Origin: Vreelandella glaciei
GTDB lineage: Bacteria > Pseudomonadota > Gammaproteobacteria > Pseudomonadales > Halomonadaceae
Reading direction: 5' to 3'
Assembly: GCF_013415125.1 (NCBI RefSeq)
Contig: NZ_JACCDE010000017.1
Span: forward strand, 1-64,000
Length of the DNA stretch: 64,000 nucleotides
The position numbers and the translations under genes were made by a program. Of this stretch, positions 27,441 through 36,897 are shown one piece after another. How positions within the stretch are numbered: position 1 is the stretch's first letter; each line of letters starts with the position of its first letter. The notes beneath the pieces are model-generated. The model had not been told where the DNA came from. It was given only the letters and a program-made list of their open reading frames with translations, and ran no database searches.

Positions 27441-28381
27441 TTACTGTTGTCCTGTGCTCCGATGAAGGGTATGTCGACAAGGCAGCCGCCGTGATGGCAT
27501 CCACTATTTGCCATAGTGAGACGCCAGAAGCGCTGCATTTTTATTTATTAGGATACAACTTATCAGCCAATACTCATCAACAGCTGTACCAATGGTTTTC
27601 CTCACTACCTGCATCGCTAACCGTCATTGAAGCAGAAAACAATAGCTGGCCAGAGCTAGCTTTCGGCCGTTTTGGCCCTGCCGCCATGCTGCGTTTAGGC
27701 ATGCACAACTGGCTACCGATGAGCTGCCGGAAAGTCATCTATTTAGACTGCGATCTTGTGGTACTAGATGATATTGCCAATCTGTTGTCATTCGACATGC
27801 AAAATGCTCCTTTAGCCTGTGTGGCCAACTTACAAGGAACAGATCAGAGCCGAATGGGGCTTGATTACCGGAACTATTTTAATTCAGGCGTGCTGGTGGT
27901 GGATTTAGCGGGTTGGAAAGCTCGCAACGTGCTAGACCAAGTAGAGCAGCTACTAAAGCAACATGATTACACGCTGGACTACCCCGATCAGGATGCATTG
28001 AACGTCATTTTTCTGGACTGGCATCGGCTGCCCATGCGCTGGAACATGCAGCCCTATGCTTATGCAGCGGTAGAAAAAAGCGTGGCTCATTATGCTGATT
28101 GGCAAGAGGAGCTAGACCATGCAACCCGCCACCCTGCAATTATTCATTTTATTGGTTCAAGAAAACCCTGGCATGCCAACAGTCGCCACCCGCTTGCTGA
28201 CCTGTACCGCCATTACCACTCGTTAACGCCTTGGCAACCTTCGATCAGATACCCTAGCCCCTCCCTACAGCAGCGCCTAAAGCATGCGCTATCGTGGTTC
28301 AAGAACCGTCGCCGTCGCCAGCGACTAAAGTTCGTCCCTGTCATGCAACTTCCGTCACATAAAAAGGATTCGCCTACATGA
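27437..28381 (+). CDS. Glycosyltransferase family 8
   Basis: A 314-residue GT8 enzyme like the LPS galactosyl/glucosyltransferases WaaI/WaaJ/WaaO. It opens with MITVVLCSDEGYVDKAAAVMAS. The metal-binding DxD motif is VIYLDCDLVVL (about residue 103). FNSGVLVVDLAGWK, LDYPDQDALNVIF and IIHFIGSRKPWH are characteristic. The start at 27437 overlaps the waaL stop, with AGGGA about 8 bases upstream. The sugar and acceptor are unknown. The C-terminus is basic and probably membrane-binding. Confidence 0.9.
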   Translation: MITVVLCSDEGYVDKAAAVMASTICHSETPEALHFYLLGYNLSANTHQQLYQWFSSLPASLTVIEAENNSWPELAFGRFGPAAMLRLGMHNWLPMSCRKVIYLDCDLVVLDDIANLLSFDMQNAPLACVANLQGTDQSRMGLDYRNYFNSGVLVVDLAGWKARNVLDQVEQLLKQHDYTLDYPDQDALNVIFLDWHRLPMRWNMQPYAYAAVEKSVAHYADWQEELDHATRHPAIIHFIGSRKPWHANSRHPLADLYRHYHSLTPWQPSIRYPSPSLQQRLKHALSWFKNRRRRQRLKFVPVMQLPSHKKDSPT

Positions 28382-29532
28382 AGGTATTAATTGTCGTGCG
28401 TACTTTAAAAATTGGCGGCATGGAGCGAGTCGCGGTAAACCTTGCGGATGCCTTTGCCGAGCACGGCCATGAAAGCCACCTAATGTACTTCAAGCCCCGC
28501 CCTCCTCAACTTGAACCAGGCAACAAAAAGGTAAACATTCACCACTTCGCTCTTTCTCGGGCCATGTGGATGTCAGGGATAGGGGGCACGATCGAGATTG
28601 CCGCACGCCTGCTGAATAGCGTGGTACGAAAAAGCTATTTTCTACTGTCAGGCTGGTGGGGCGGAAAGCTTTTTCGTCGTGAGATACGAAAGCTAGAGCG
28701 CCAATATGGCACTTTTGACCGCATTATTTTTCGCGGCATTGGCACCTTTGAGACGGTATGGTCCTTCAAAGATCCCCGCGCCTGTTACGTCTTGGAAAAT
28801 ATAGTTAAAACCTCTTCTGGACATGCTCCCTGGCTGGAGCGACTCAAGGCACGTTGCTTGTTTCATGACAAACACTTGATAACCGTCTCGCATGGCGTCG
28901 AAAAGCAGATTGCCACGGCCATGCAGGCACTGAAGGTGCAGCCACTATCGCTGCGTACGATCACCAATCCATGCCCCATAGCGACTATCCAAAGTGCCAT
29001 GCACGAAGACACTCCCGAACGGCCCACCACCCCTTATTTACTTAACGTCGCCCGTTTGGTACCGCAGAAGAACCACCACCTGCTGCTGCGCGCATATGCC
29101 AAGATGCAAACTCAGCTACCACTGGTCATTGTCGGTGAGGGACCATTACGCAGCGAGCTGGAGGCGCTAGTCGCTGAGCTGGGTATTGCTGAACGCGTTA
29201 CGTTTGTCGGCCGCCAATTAAACCCCTACCCTTGGATGCATCATGCACGACTCTTTATCTTGAGTTCTGCGCATGAAGGCTTGGGCATCGTGCTGCTGGA
29301 AGCGCTGGCCTGCCAAACGCCTATTGTCTCGGTCGATTGCCCAGGCGGGGTACGTGATATTATGAGCGGTGAGCTGGAAGCTTATCTGTGTGAAATGACA
29401 CCAGAGGCTTTAGCAGCCCGTGTCGATGCTGTTCTTGAAGCTGACGGCTACGCGATTGATGAGCGTTGGCTGGAAAGCTTTTCCCCAGCACAAATTACTT
29501 CTGCCTTTTTGCAAGAGATGACTGCTTCATGA
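28378..29532 (+). CDS. Glycosyltransferase family 4
   Basis: A 384-residue GT-B fold enzyme. The N-terminus VLIVVRTLKIGGMERVAVNLA carries the glycine-rich acceptor loop. The C-terminal half has NVARLVPQKNHHLLLRAYA, IVGEGPLRSELEAL, and the EX7E motif region AHEGLGIVLLEALACQTPIVS. It presumably adds a core or surface sugar. Both ends overlap neighbours by 4 bases (ATGA), so it is translationally linked to the GT8 and GT2 genes. Confidence 0.9.
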   Translation: MKVLIVVRTLKIGGMERVAVNLADAFAEHGHESHLMYFKPRPPQLEPGNKKVNIHHFALSRAMWMSGIGGTIEIAARLLNSVVRKSYFLLSGWWGGKLFRREIRKLERQYGTFDRIIFRGIGTFETVWSFKDPRACYVLENIVKTSSGHAPWLERLKARCLFHDKHLITVSHGVEKQIATAMQALKVQPLSLRTITNPCPIATIQSAMHEDTPERPTTPYLLNVARLVPQKNHHLLLRAYAKMQTQLPLVIVGEGPLRSELEALVAELGIAERVTFVGRQLNPYPWMHHARLFILSSAHEGLGIVLLEALACQTPIVSVDCPGGVRDIMSGELEAYLCEMTPEALAARVDAVLEADGYAIDERWLESFSPAQITSAFLQEMTAS

Positions 29533-30311
29533 TTTCGGCCAATATTATTACCTTTAACGAAGAAGCCAATATTGCCGACTGCATTGCGTCAGTTCGCCAA
29601 GTATGTGGCGACATCGTGGTGGTAGATTCAGGAAGCCAGGATCAAACCACTACTATTGCTCGCGAGCTAGGCGCCAGGGTGGTTCAACAGGCCTACCTCG
29701 GTGATGGCATCCAAAAAAATATTGCACTTGAGCATGTAGAGCACGACTGGGTGCTCAGCCTGGACGCCGATGAACGTTTAACAACAGAAATGGTCGCAGC
29801 CATTCGTCAGCTTGACCTTGCTGCCACCGAGCATGATGCGTTTGCCTTTCGTCGGCGCAACATGATCGGTTCGCGCTGGATCAGGGTCTGTGGCTGGTAT
29901 CCCGATTACTGTATTCGCCTCTACAACCGACAACATGCACGCTTTGCGGACGTTAAGCAGCACGCTAGCGTAGTAGCCGCAAATCCCAAAAGAATCAACG
30001 CCGATATTGTGCACCACTCGTTCGAAAACCTGGGGCAGTTATTTGCGAAGCCAGGACGCAATTTCAGTGGTCGTGCCGCGAAGATTATGTTCCAGAAAGG
30101 GAAGCGCGCCAATGCATTTTCACCGTTTGTCCATGGCCTGAATGCCTTTGTACGCAAATATATATTTCAGCGAGGCTTCATGGGTGGGGTCGATGGCCTG
30201 AGCGTTGCAATCAGCGCGGGACTCAATAGCTACTTGAAGTACGCCAAGCTACTCGAATACCAGCGTGATCCTAAAGTGCTTGAAGCAGAAGACTTTAATA
30301 AGGTTTGGTGA
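29529..30311 (+). CDS. Glycosyltransferase family 2 (WaaE-like)
   Basis: A 260-residue GT-A fold enzyme resembling the LPS core beta-1,4-glucosyltransferase WaaE/KdtX. SANIITFNEEANIADCIASV and IVVVDSGSQDQTT form the nucleotide site; LSLDADERL supplies the DxD. The C-terminal FMGGVDGLSVAISAGLNSYLKYAKL region is typical of this subgroup. The ATG overlaps the preceding stop (ATGA); the longer frame lies within the GT4 gene. If WaaE-like, it would glucosylate heptose I (inference). Confidence 0.88.
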   Translation: MISANIITFNEEANIADCIASVRQVCGDIVVVDSGSQDQTTTIARELGARVVQQAYLGDGIQKNIALEHVEHDWVLSLDADERLTTEMVAAIRQLDLAATEHDAFAFRRRNMIGSRWIRVCGWYPDYCIRLYNRQHARFADVKQHASVVAANPKRINADIVHHSFENLGQLFAKPGRNFSGRAAKIMFQKGKRANAFSPFVHGLNAFVRKYIFQRGFMGGVDGLSVAISAGLNSYLKYAKLLEYQRDPKVLEAEDFNKVW

Positions 30312-30314
30312 TCT

Positions 30315-31352
30315 ATGCATGTTACTCATGTAAATCTGGCACGAGGCTTTCGCGGTGGCGAGCGCCAGACTGAGATATTAATCGAGACGTTGGCAGCGCA
30401 GCCTTCGAGTCACGTTACACAGACACTGGTTTGCCGACAGGACTCTCCCATGCGTCAGCACCTGCTCGACGTAAAGGGGCTCCGTTTTCATTCAGCCAAT
30501 CATCAGCTGGCTGGGCACTATCGATTAGGTGATACCCAGCTTGTTCACGCTCATGATGCAAAAGGTGTTCATTGGGCTTACTTACACTATCGCCTAACAG
30601 GCACACCCTATTTAATTACTCGACGCGTTGATTCGCCTGTCAAACGTAAGTGGTTTAACCAGCAATGTTATTCTCATGCCTCCTCACGAGTTGCTCTTTC
30701 TCACGTGATAAAGCGTCTTCTGGAAGCAAATCAGTGGGGCGATGTTAACTTAATAGCAAGTGCTTACTCTCGGCTAGCGTCTTCACCTGAAGCCACTCGT
30801 ATTTTTCGCGAGGATTTTGCCAATAAATTTTTGGTAGGCCACGCAGGGGCCGTGGTTGATCGCCATAAAGGTCAGCGGTTATTACTGCAGGCGGCGCAGA
30901 AACTTGAGCGACAAGCGCCTGATATACAGTTCATTTTTTTAGGTGACGGCGAAGACGCTGAAACGCTTAAAGCAGAGTCATCTTCGCTTGGCAACGTGTC
31001 CTGGATGGGATTTAAAAATAACATTGCCGATTATTTGGCTGGCTTGGATGTGTTTGCGTTTCCTTCACGCAATGAAGGCTTGGGCTCCGTTTTGTTGGAT
31101 GTAATGCAGTTAGGTATTCCTGTCATCGCTACTGACGTTGGCGGTATACCCGATATCGTTCAGCATGAGCAGACGGGGTTACTCATACCAGACAATGATG
31201 CAAATGCATTAGCCAGCAGTATTATGCGATTAAGAGACGACGCCGCTCTTCAGCAGCAGTTAGTTCATGGAGCCACTGAGCGTTTAGATCAATACAGTCC
31301 TCAGTCAATGACAGCATCATATTGGCATCTCTATCAAACAATCGTGAGTTAA
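30315..31352 (+). CDS. Glycosyltransferase family 4
   Basis: A second GT4/GT-B enzyme, 345 residues. The N-terminus reads VTHVNLARGFRGGERQTEIL. The C-terminal domain has IFLGDGEDAETLKAE, FAFPSRNEGLGSVLLDVMQLGIPVI with the EX7E-type signature (the second Glu is Asp here), and GGIPDIVQHEQTGLLIP. It follows the GT2 gene by 3 bases and overlaps the next start by one base (TAATG). Specific sugar unknown. Confidence 0.9.
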   Translation: MHVTHVNLARGFRGGERQTEILIETLAAQPSSHVTQTLVCRQDSPMRQHLLDVKGLRFHSANHQLAGHYRLGDTQLVHAHDAKGVHWAYLHYRLTGTPYLITRRVDSPVKRKWFNQQCYSHASSRVALSHVIKRLLEANQWGDVNLIASAYSRLASSPEATRIFREDFANKFLVGHAGAVVDRHKGQRLLLQAAQKLERQAPDIQFIFLGDGEDAETLKAESSSLGNVSWMGFKNNIADYLAGLDVFAFPSRNEGLGSVLLDVMQLGIPVIATDVGGIPDIVQHEQTGLLIPDNDANALASSIMRLRDDAALQQQLVHGATERLDQYSPQSMTASYWHLYQTIVS

Positions 31353-32338
31353 TGGTTATGCTTGTTGCGAAAGCACATAAGAACCTTCACAAGCTGGTTT
31401 TTTATGTTCAACATACTGCTCATCGCCTGATCCCCACTGCTTTATTACAGTGGCAACGGAAACGCTTATTACATTCACTAAAGCGCTTATCGAAAGAAGA
31501 GCAGAAAAAAATACTTTATCGCGTTAATTACTGTAATAGCCTCGATAACTACACTGAACTACCTGATCAGGTAATAAGTTTATCTAATTTTAAGCGTGAA
31601 AAAAGCGGAACTTACTACTTGGACCTGCTGAGCGTATTACGTTACTTTTCGCCCGAGCTGAAGTTCTGCTATCTCTTCGGCGATGTAACAACGGTACCAA
31701 GCGTGGCTACCTTGGTAAAAAGTCGCCCTATTAACCAGCCTAATCAAAACTCGGTATTACTTAAGCTAAATCGCGTACGTCACTACTATACGGTCAAAGA
31801 CCCTATCCCCTATGATGATAAGCTTGATTTTGTCGTGTGGCGGGGGGCTTGCCACCAAGAGCATCGACGCCAATTCGTGCGGGACTTTTATGATCACCCT
31901 TTATGCAACGTGGGTGACATTCACAAAAATGCTCTGGGTCAGCCTTGGCATCGACAGTTCATGTCGGTGCAGGAGCAACTGAAATATAAATTCGTGCTCA
32001 GTATAGAAGGTAAGGATGTTGCCACAAACCTTAAATGGATAATGGCCTCTAATTCCCTCTGCTTGATGAGACGGCCGCGCTTTGAAACATGGTTTATGGA
32101 GGGCACTCTGTTACCCGGCTATCACTATGTTGAGCTCAAGGAGGACTACTCGGATCTTGAGGAGAAAGTCATCTATTACCAAGAAAACCCCGACGCCGCC
32201 AAAAGGATTATTGCCAATGCAAACTGCTACTTTTCTCAATTCATGAATACAGAACGGGAACGCTTAATTAGCCTATTGGTTATGCAGAAATATTTTGAGT
32301 ATACCCAACAATCTTTCAATAGTTGTCGTTTTAACTAA
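31352..32338 (+). CDS. Glycosyltransferase family 90 (LpsA/CAP10-like)
   Basis: A 328-residue protein of the GT90/CAP10 family, which includes LpsA-type LPS glycosyltransferases of Pasteurellaceae. Typical parts are DFVVWRGACHQEHRRQFV, a central QEQLKYKFVLSIEGKDVATNLKW-type segment, and WFMEGTLLPGYHYVELKEDYSDLEEK. Base composition is lower in GC than flanking housekeeping genes. The start at 31352 overlaps the previous stop by one base; an ATG at 31358 is possible. Donor sugar unknown. Confidence 0.85.
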   Translation: MVMLVAKAHKNLHKLVFYVQHTAHRLIPTALLQWQRKRLLHSLKRLSKEEQKKILYRVNYCNSLDNYTELPDQVISLSNFKREKSGTYYLDLLSVLRYFSPELKFCYLFGDVTTVPSVATLVKSRPINQPNQNSVLLKLNRVRHYYTVKDPIPYDDKLDFVVWRGACHQEHRRQFVRDFYDHPLCNVGDIHKNALGQPWHRQFMSVQEQLKYKFVLSIEGKDVATNLKWIMASNSLCLMRRPRFETWFMEGTLLPGYHYVELKEDYSDLEEKVIYYQENPDAAKRIIANANCYFSQFMNTERERLISLLVMQKYFEYTQQSFNSCRFN

Positions 32339-32426
32339 CACTTTTGTTGTCTTGCTGTAGACAATTACGCCACTTAATTTTTTGGACCTCAAGCTAGCAA
32401 CACAAATTACACGCAAAGGATAATGC

Positions 32427-33131
32427 ATGTTTTTTTCGTACAAAAGTATAGTCAAGAAAATTGAATGCAGTGAAAAGCTAATTTTAAACGATACTGATAT
32501 TTTATCTTATGGCAATAAACGTATTTGCTACTACCATGCAAAAAATTCCTCAAAAATAATTAAAATTTCTCGGGATCCAAAGCATTGGAAAGAAGGCCAT
32601 AGGCAAAGCCTAACAGAATGGCATGTATCAGATAAAGTTAAATCAGCAAAAGGAGCATGCCCAATAAGTCTTTGTCATCATTGGATAAATACGAATAAAG
32701 GACCTGGCTTATTGGTAGATAGGATTAGCGATGATAAAGGTGAATCGCGAACGTTAAGAAATCTTTTATTTAAAAGAGAGCTCACCGTTAAAAAAGCGAT
32801 TGACTTAGTGGAAGAAACGATCCAAATTTTCTCTACTTTTGGAGTTCCTGCATCAGATTTTAATATTGATAATTTCATTCTAGACGGCGCTTATGATGAA
32901 TATAGAATTATTATGGTTGACGGGTTCTCACCCAAAAAAACAAATTTTAAAACATTCTTACTGCTCAACAGCAGTATATTAGCAAACCTTTACGCTAAAC
33001 GTAAATGGAGATTAATAAAAGATAAATTCACCTACTGTGCACAAAAAGTTTATGCTGGTGATTATAATTTTGCCGCAGCCATGCCTCTGAGTGATACCTC
33101 AAACTGTGATGGTCTCAAAGCTAACCAATGA
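32427..33131 (+). CDS. YrbL-like kinase-fold protein
   Basis: A 234-residue protein resembling the PhoP-regulated YrbL family and distantly the LPS-core kinases. Visible parts are SYGNKRICYYH and SSKIIKISRDPKHW (putative ATP-binding Lys region), GPGLLVDRISD, TLRNLL, and PASDFNIDNFIL followed by IIMVDGFSP, which align in order with a kinase catalytic loop and metal motif. This protein may phosphorylate a core sugar, but that is inference. It is the most AT-rich gene of the locus and uses many A/T-ending codons, suggesting recent transfer. AAGGA lies about 8 bases before the ATG. Confidence 0.7.
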   Translation: MFFSYKSIVKKIECSEKLILNDTDILSYGNKRICYYHAKNSSKIIKISRDPKHWKEGHRQSLTEWHVSDKVKSAKGACPISLCHHWINTNKGPGLLVDRISDDKGESRTLRNLLFKRELTVKKAIDLVEETIQIFSTFGVPASDFNIDNFILDGAYDEYRIIMVDGFSPKKTNFKTFLLLNSSILANLYAKRKWRLIKDKFTYCAQKVYAGDYNFAAAMPLSDTSNCDGLKANQ

Positions 33132-33161
33132 AATGAATTTGCCTGAAAAAGTAGGTTACAT

Positions 33162-34805
33162 ATGGATCCTCGTGCTATTCGAAAAATAGCAATCATCACT
33201 ATCGGCCTTTGTCTGGGCTATACCGTCACGGTACTAACCCGCCTGCCTTGGTGGACGCTATTTTTTGTGGCGGCCGTATGGATTGGAGTGGGCTTAAAGC
33301 TGCGCTGGGGCCAGCCTGCCAATGCCCGTTATCGAAAAATGTGGCCCTGGTCGCTGTTGCCGCTAAGCCTGTGGGGCGTTTACGTCTACTTGGCAGATAG
33401 CTTCGGCATTGTCGATCTGGGTGCGGTGTTTTTTCATCTCCAGGCTGGCATGGCCGAGCACGGCGGCGCCGGTAAAATGCTTACCGCAGTGCTTTATACG
33501 CTGATCATGATTGGCGTGCTGGCATCCGTCACGTGGTTATCGCGTCATGACCAGCGCTGGCGGTTAGCCGAGCGCTTTTTCGCTATTTTGTTATTGGCAA
33601 GCAACCCGCTGCTTTTTGGCCTGGGCCAACGCAGCGCAGCTATTGTTACCGACGATGGTGCCTGGCTGGATCGCCGCTATAAGCCCCCCCCCGCTGAAGC
33701 GCTTAGAGACGCCCCGAACTTACTTCTCTTGTATCTAGAAAGCATCGAGCGTACCTATGCTAACGATATATTCGAGGATGCCTATGCCAATCTCAACGCA
33801 CTGGGTGAGCGAGGCGCGGTCTTTGAAGGTGTCCGCCAAATGGATAACACCGGTTGGACAATGGCGGGGATGATTGCCAGCCAATGTGGCGTACCTTTAA
33901 TGCCAGCCGGCCTCCTTCACGACAGCCAGTTTGACCCTCTCTCGAAGGTCGTTCCCGGCGTTGATTGCCTTGGCGATATACTCGCTGCGCAGGGCTACCA
34001 GCTCAGCTACTTGGGCGGTGCCAGCACTCAGTTTGCAGGTAAAGGGCTGTTCTACCGCGGCCATCAATTCAACACCGTAAAAGGGCGTGAAGAGTTAGAG
34101 CCACAGCTGACAGATCCAGAATATGTAAACAGTTGGGGGCTTTATGACGACACGCTTTATGACATTACCGCCGACGAAATACGGCGACTGAACAAAGAGA
34201 ATAACGGCCCATGGGGCGTGGTATCTCTTAATTTAGCAGGCCATGCGCCCAATGGTTACCCCTCTCAATCCTGTGTAGAACAACAGGGCGAATTTGACGG
34301 GCAGGATATTCTTTACTCCGTAGAGTGCTCAACGTGGCTGGCCCGAGATTTAATTGAGCGTTTGGAGTCAGAGGGGCTTCTCGACAACACGTTGGTTGTG
34401 GTTCTCAGCGACCACCTCACCATGCGGGTGTCGGTGTGGGATCAATTGACGGCATTAGACCGAGACAACACGCTTATCATGCTGGGCGATGATATTCAGC
34501 CACAGCGTATTCGCCGTGATGCCACCATGCTGGATGTTTTCCCTACGTTGTTAGATGCGCTGGGCTTTCGCTTGGAAGGCCAGCGTGCGGGGCTGGGCAC
34601 GTCATTATTTAGTGATCAGCGTACGCTGGTGGAAGCACACGGTATCGAAGTACTCAATGAGCGCTTACAGGAAGAGACAGCGCTGCAGCACCGTCTCTGG
34701 GAAGGTATCTCACCCCAGCGCCGTGAGCCCGACACGCCCTCTTCTCAAGAGCAAACCGTAGAGACACCCGCTGACCGAGCCGATGAAGTGGAGCTTATCC
34801 ATTAG
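33162..34805 (+). CDS. OpgB/MdoB-like phosphoglycerol transferase
   Basis: A 547-residue inner-membrane protein with about four N-terminal helices (to about residue 150) and a periplasmic sulfatase-fold domain. The segments LLLLYLESIERTYAND, NTGWTMAGMIASQCGVPLM (catalytic Thr region), SLNLAGHAP and VVLSDHLTMR correspond to phosphoglycerol/phosphoethanolamine transferases of the MdoB-LtaS group. OpgB decorates osmoregulated periplasmic glucans; in this LPS locus a role in adding phosphoglycerol or a similar group to surface glycan is equally possible. GC content returns to the genome norm. Its stop overlaps the convergent waaF stop within TTAG. Confidence 0.8.
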   Translation: MDPRAIRKIAIITIGLCLGYTVTVLTRLPWWTLFFVAAVWIGVGLKLRWGQPANARYRKMWPWSLLPLSLWGVYVYLADSFGIVDLGAVFFHLQAGMAEHGGAGKMLTAVLYTLIMIGVLASVTWLSRHDQRWRLAERFFAILLLASNPLLFGLGQRSAAIVTDDGAWLDRRYKPPPAEALRDAPNLLLLYLESIERTYANDIFEDAYANLNALGERGAVFEGVRQMDNTGWTMAGMIASQCGVPLMPAGLLHDSQFDPLSKVVPGVDCLGDILAAQGYQLSYLGGASTQFAGKGLFYRGHQFNTVKGREELEPQLTDPEYVNSWGLYDDTLYDITADEIRRLNKENNGPWGVVSLNLAGHAPNGYPSQSCVEQQGEFDGQDILYSVECSTWLARDLIERLESEGLLDNTLVVVLSDHLTMRVSVWDQLTALDRDNTLIMLGDDIQPQRIRRDATMLDVFPTLLDALGFRLEGQRAGLGTSLFSDQRTLVEAHGIEVLNERLQEETALQHRLWEGISPQRREPDTPSSQEQTVETPADRADEVELIH

Positions 34806-35839
34806 CTATCACGCTTCTCCCGTTGATGAGCCGCGTTAATCTGTTCATAGACCTGATCAACACTCAGTTGGTTAAGACAGTTGGTATGTCCCAATGGACA
34901 CGTGCGCTGAAAGCAGGGAGAGCAAGAGAGCGCCAGATAGTGAATCACCGCATTATCGGTCAACGGCGGCGTGTAGGCGGGCGATGAAGAGCCATATAGC
35001 GCATGGATGCGAACGCCTACCGCTGCGGCCACATGCATCAAGCCCGAGTCATTGGTGACCACTTGCCGGCAGTCAGCCAGCAAGTCAACGGCATCGGCCA
35101 ACTGTGTTTTGCCGCACAGATTATGGGCATGGGCAAGCCCCTGCGTTATTTCCTCTCCTGCTGGGTGATCCTTGGCGCCGCCCAACACCCGCACTTCAAA
35201 ACCTTCGTTTACCAAGCGTTTTGCTAACGTATGAAAGTAACTGATCGGCCACTGCTTGGCGGGGCCGTATTCAGCGCCCGGCATCATGCCAATCGCCGTG
35301 CGTGATGAAAGTGAATGCGTCAGGCGTAAATTAACCAGATTATCGCGATCAATCTGCAGCCGCGGCTTGGGCAATACAAAGTCGCCGCTGTTCGCTTCTT
35401 CAAGGGGCAACCCCAGCGAAACAAAGCGCTTTACGGTTTGATCCAGCACCTGCTTATCGAGCTTACGGCGCTCCTTGAGAAGACCGTAGCGATGCTCGCC
35501 CATAAACCCGACACGCTCGGGAATGCGTGCCATAAAGGGCACCAGCGCGGCCTTCCAAGAACGCGGCAATACAATCGCGCGATCGAATCGCCCCCGTAGG
35601 CGGCTGGCGAGTTCGCGGCGGCTGGCCAAACCAAATTCACCATGACCAACCGCCAGCGGCAACACCTCATCCACCTCGGGCATGCGTTCCAGAATAGGCT
35701 GCGACCACGCGGGCGCGACCACCCCTATCGTCGCGCCTGGCTGGCGGGCTTTTAAAGTCATAAACAGGCTTTGTGCCATGACCATATCACCGACCCACGA
35801 AGGGCCAATCACCAGCAAGCGCTGAGCTGAGTTAGCCAT
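34802..35839 (-). CDS. waaF: ADP-heptose--LPS heptosyltransferase II
   Basis: GT9 enzyme of 345 residues that adds the second heptose of the inner core. The N-terminus [19 protein letters not shown] is the classical WaaF opening. [43 protein letters not shown] and [13 protein letters not shown] are WaaF-specific, as is the late Cys-rich [18 protein letters not shown]. It overlaps the hldD stop by 8 bases, forming an hldD-waaF operon. Confidence 0.95.
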   Translation of the reverse strand: MANSAQRLLVIGPSWVGDMVMAQSLFMTLKARQPGATIGVVAPAWSQPILERMPEVDEVLPLAVGHGEFGLASRRELASRLRGRFDRAIVLPRSWKAALVPFMARIPERVGFMGEHRYGLLKERRKLDKQVLDQTVKRFVSLGLPLEEANSGDFVLPKPRLQIDRDNLVNLRLTHSLSSRTAIGMMPGAEYGPAKQWPISYFHTLAKRLVNEGFEVRVLGGAKDHPAGEEITQGLAHAHNLCGKTQLADAVDLLADCRQVVTNDSGLMHVAAAVGVRIHALYGSSSPAYTPPLTDNAVIHYLALSCSPCFQRTCPLGHTNCLNQLSVDQVYEQINAAHQREKRDS

Positions 35840-36788
35840 TTAGCCACCCCAAGTAGGCCTTAACCCCTTGAGCAACGGTTTTAAACTCCACATCGCAGCC
35901 ACTGGCACGTAGCTGGTTAATGTCAGCCCGGGTATAGCTCTGATAGCGCCCTTTCAACTCTTCAGGGAAGGCAATGTAATCGATCTCGCCTTTACCATAG
36001 AAGTCGATAACGGCTTCACCAATCGCTTTGAAAGGCTCTGCACGCCCAGTACCAAGATTGAAAATGCCCGACTGGTTAGGATGATCCAGAAACCAGAGAT
36101 TCACATCGACCACATCACCGACATAAACGAAGTCGCGGCTCTGCATACCCGCCTCATAACCGCCATAGGCGCCGAACAGCTTCAGGGTTTCGCCGTTACG
36201 AATTTGCAGATGATTGTGATACGCCACGCTGGCCATTTTGCCTTTGTGCTGTTCCCGGGGGCCGTAGACATTGAAGTAACGAAAGCCCACCACTTGTGTG
36301 GTCAATTCGCTCCACCGCACACGCACGTGCTGATCGAACAGCAGTTTGGAATAGCCGTAAACATTGAGTGGCTTTTCGCACTCCGGTACCTCTTTGAAAA
36401 CCTCGCTGCCGCCATAGGTCGCCGCCGATGACGCGTACAGGAAGGGAATACCCTGCTGCTCGCAGTAGTTAAGCAGCACTTTGGAGTACTCGAAGTTATT
36501 TTCCATCATGTAATGGCCATCCCACTCGGTGGTATCCGAGCAGGCGCCTTCGTGGAAAATGGCGTCAATGGTAGGCAAGTCGACGCTTTCCCCTTTCAGG
36601 GCAGCTTTTACCCTGGCAAGGAAGTCATCTTTATCCAGATAATCCGCCAGCGTGCAGTCGGCCAGGTTGACGAATTTAGTGCCATCGCGCAGATCATCGA
36701 CCACCATTACATCGTTTCGGTCACGGGCATTCAGTGCTTTCACTATGTTGGCCCCGATAAAACCGGCACCGCCTGTTACCACAATCAT
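35832..36788 (-). CDS. hldD: ADP-L-glycero-D-manno-heptose 6-epimerase
   Basis: NADP-dependent short-chain epimerase making the L,D-heptose form used by WaaC and WaaF. The 318 residues contain [17 protein letters not shown], the catalytic [12 protein letters not shown], and [25 protein letters not shown] lies 7 bases before the ATG at 36788; the longer frame to 36839 is upstream noise. Divergent from glyQ. It completes the heptose pathway with hldE and gmhB in this window; gmhA was not found here. Confidence 0.96.
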   Translation of the reverse strand: MIVVTGGAGFIGANIVKALNARDRNDVMVVDDLRDGTKFVNLADCTLADYLDKDDFLARVKAALKGESVDLPTIDAIFHEGACSDTTEWDGHYMMENNFEYSKVLLNYCEQQGIPFLYASSAATYGGSEVFKEVPECEKPLNVYGYSKLLFDQHVRVRWSELTTQVVGFRYFNVYGPREQHKGKMASVAYHNHLQIRNGETLKLFGAYGGYEAGMQSRDFVYVGDVVDVNLWFLDHPNQSGIFNLGTGRAEPFKAIGEAVIDFYGKGEIDYIAFPEELKGRYQSYTRADINQLRASGCDVEFKTVAQGVKAYLGWLNG

Positions 36789-36897
36789 GCTGTTCTCCTT
36801 ACTTAAAGCGGCTTGTTGGCATACGTGCCTATAACCCATCTGCCTAGGATTGTATACTTGACGCCTTATGAATTCATGGCCAACGGTGCTTTCCGCG

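Noticed and set aside
36816..36858. Candidate glyQ promoter using TTGGCA and TATACT
   Set aside because: The boxes are too far apart for a sigma-70 promoter and no other pair is convincing.
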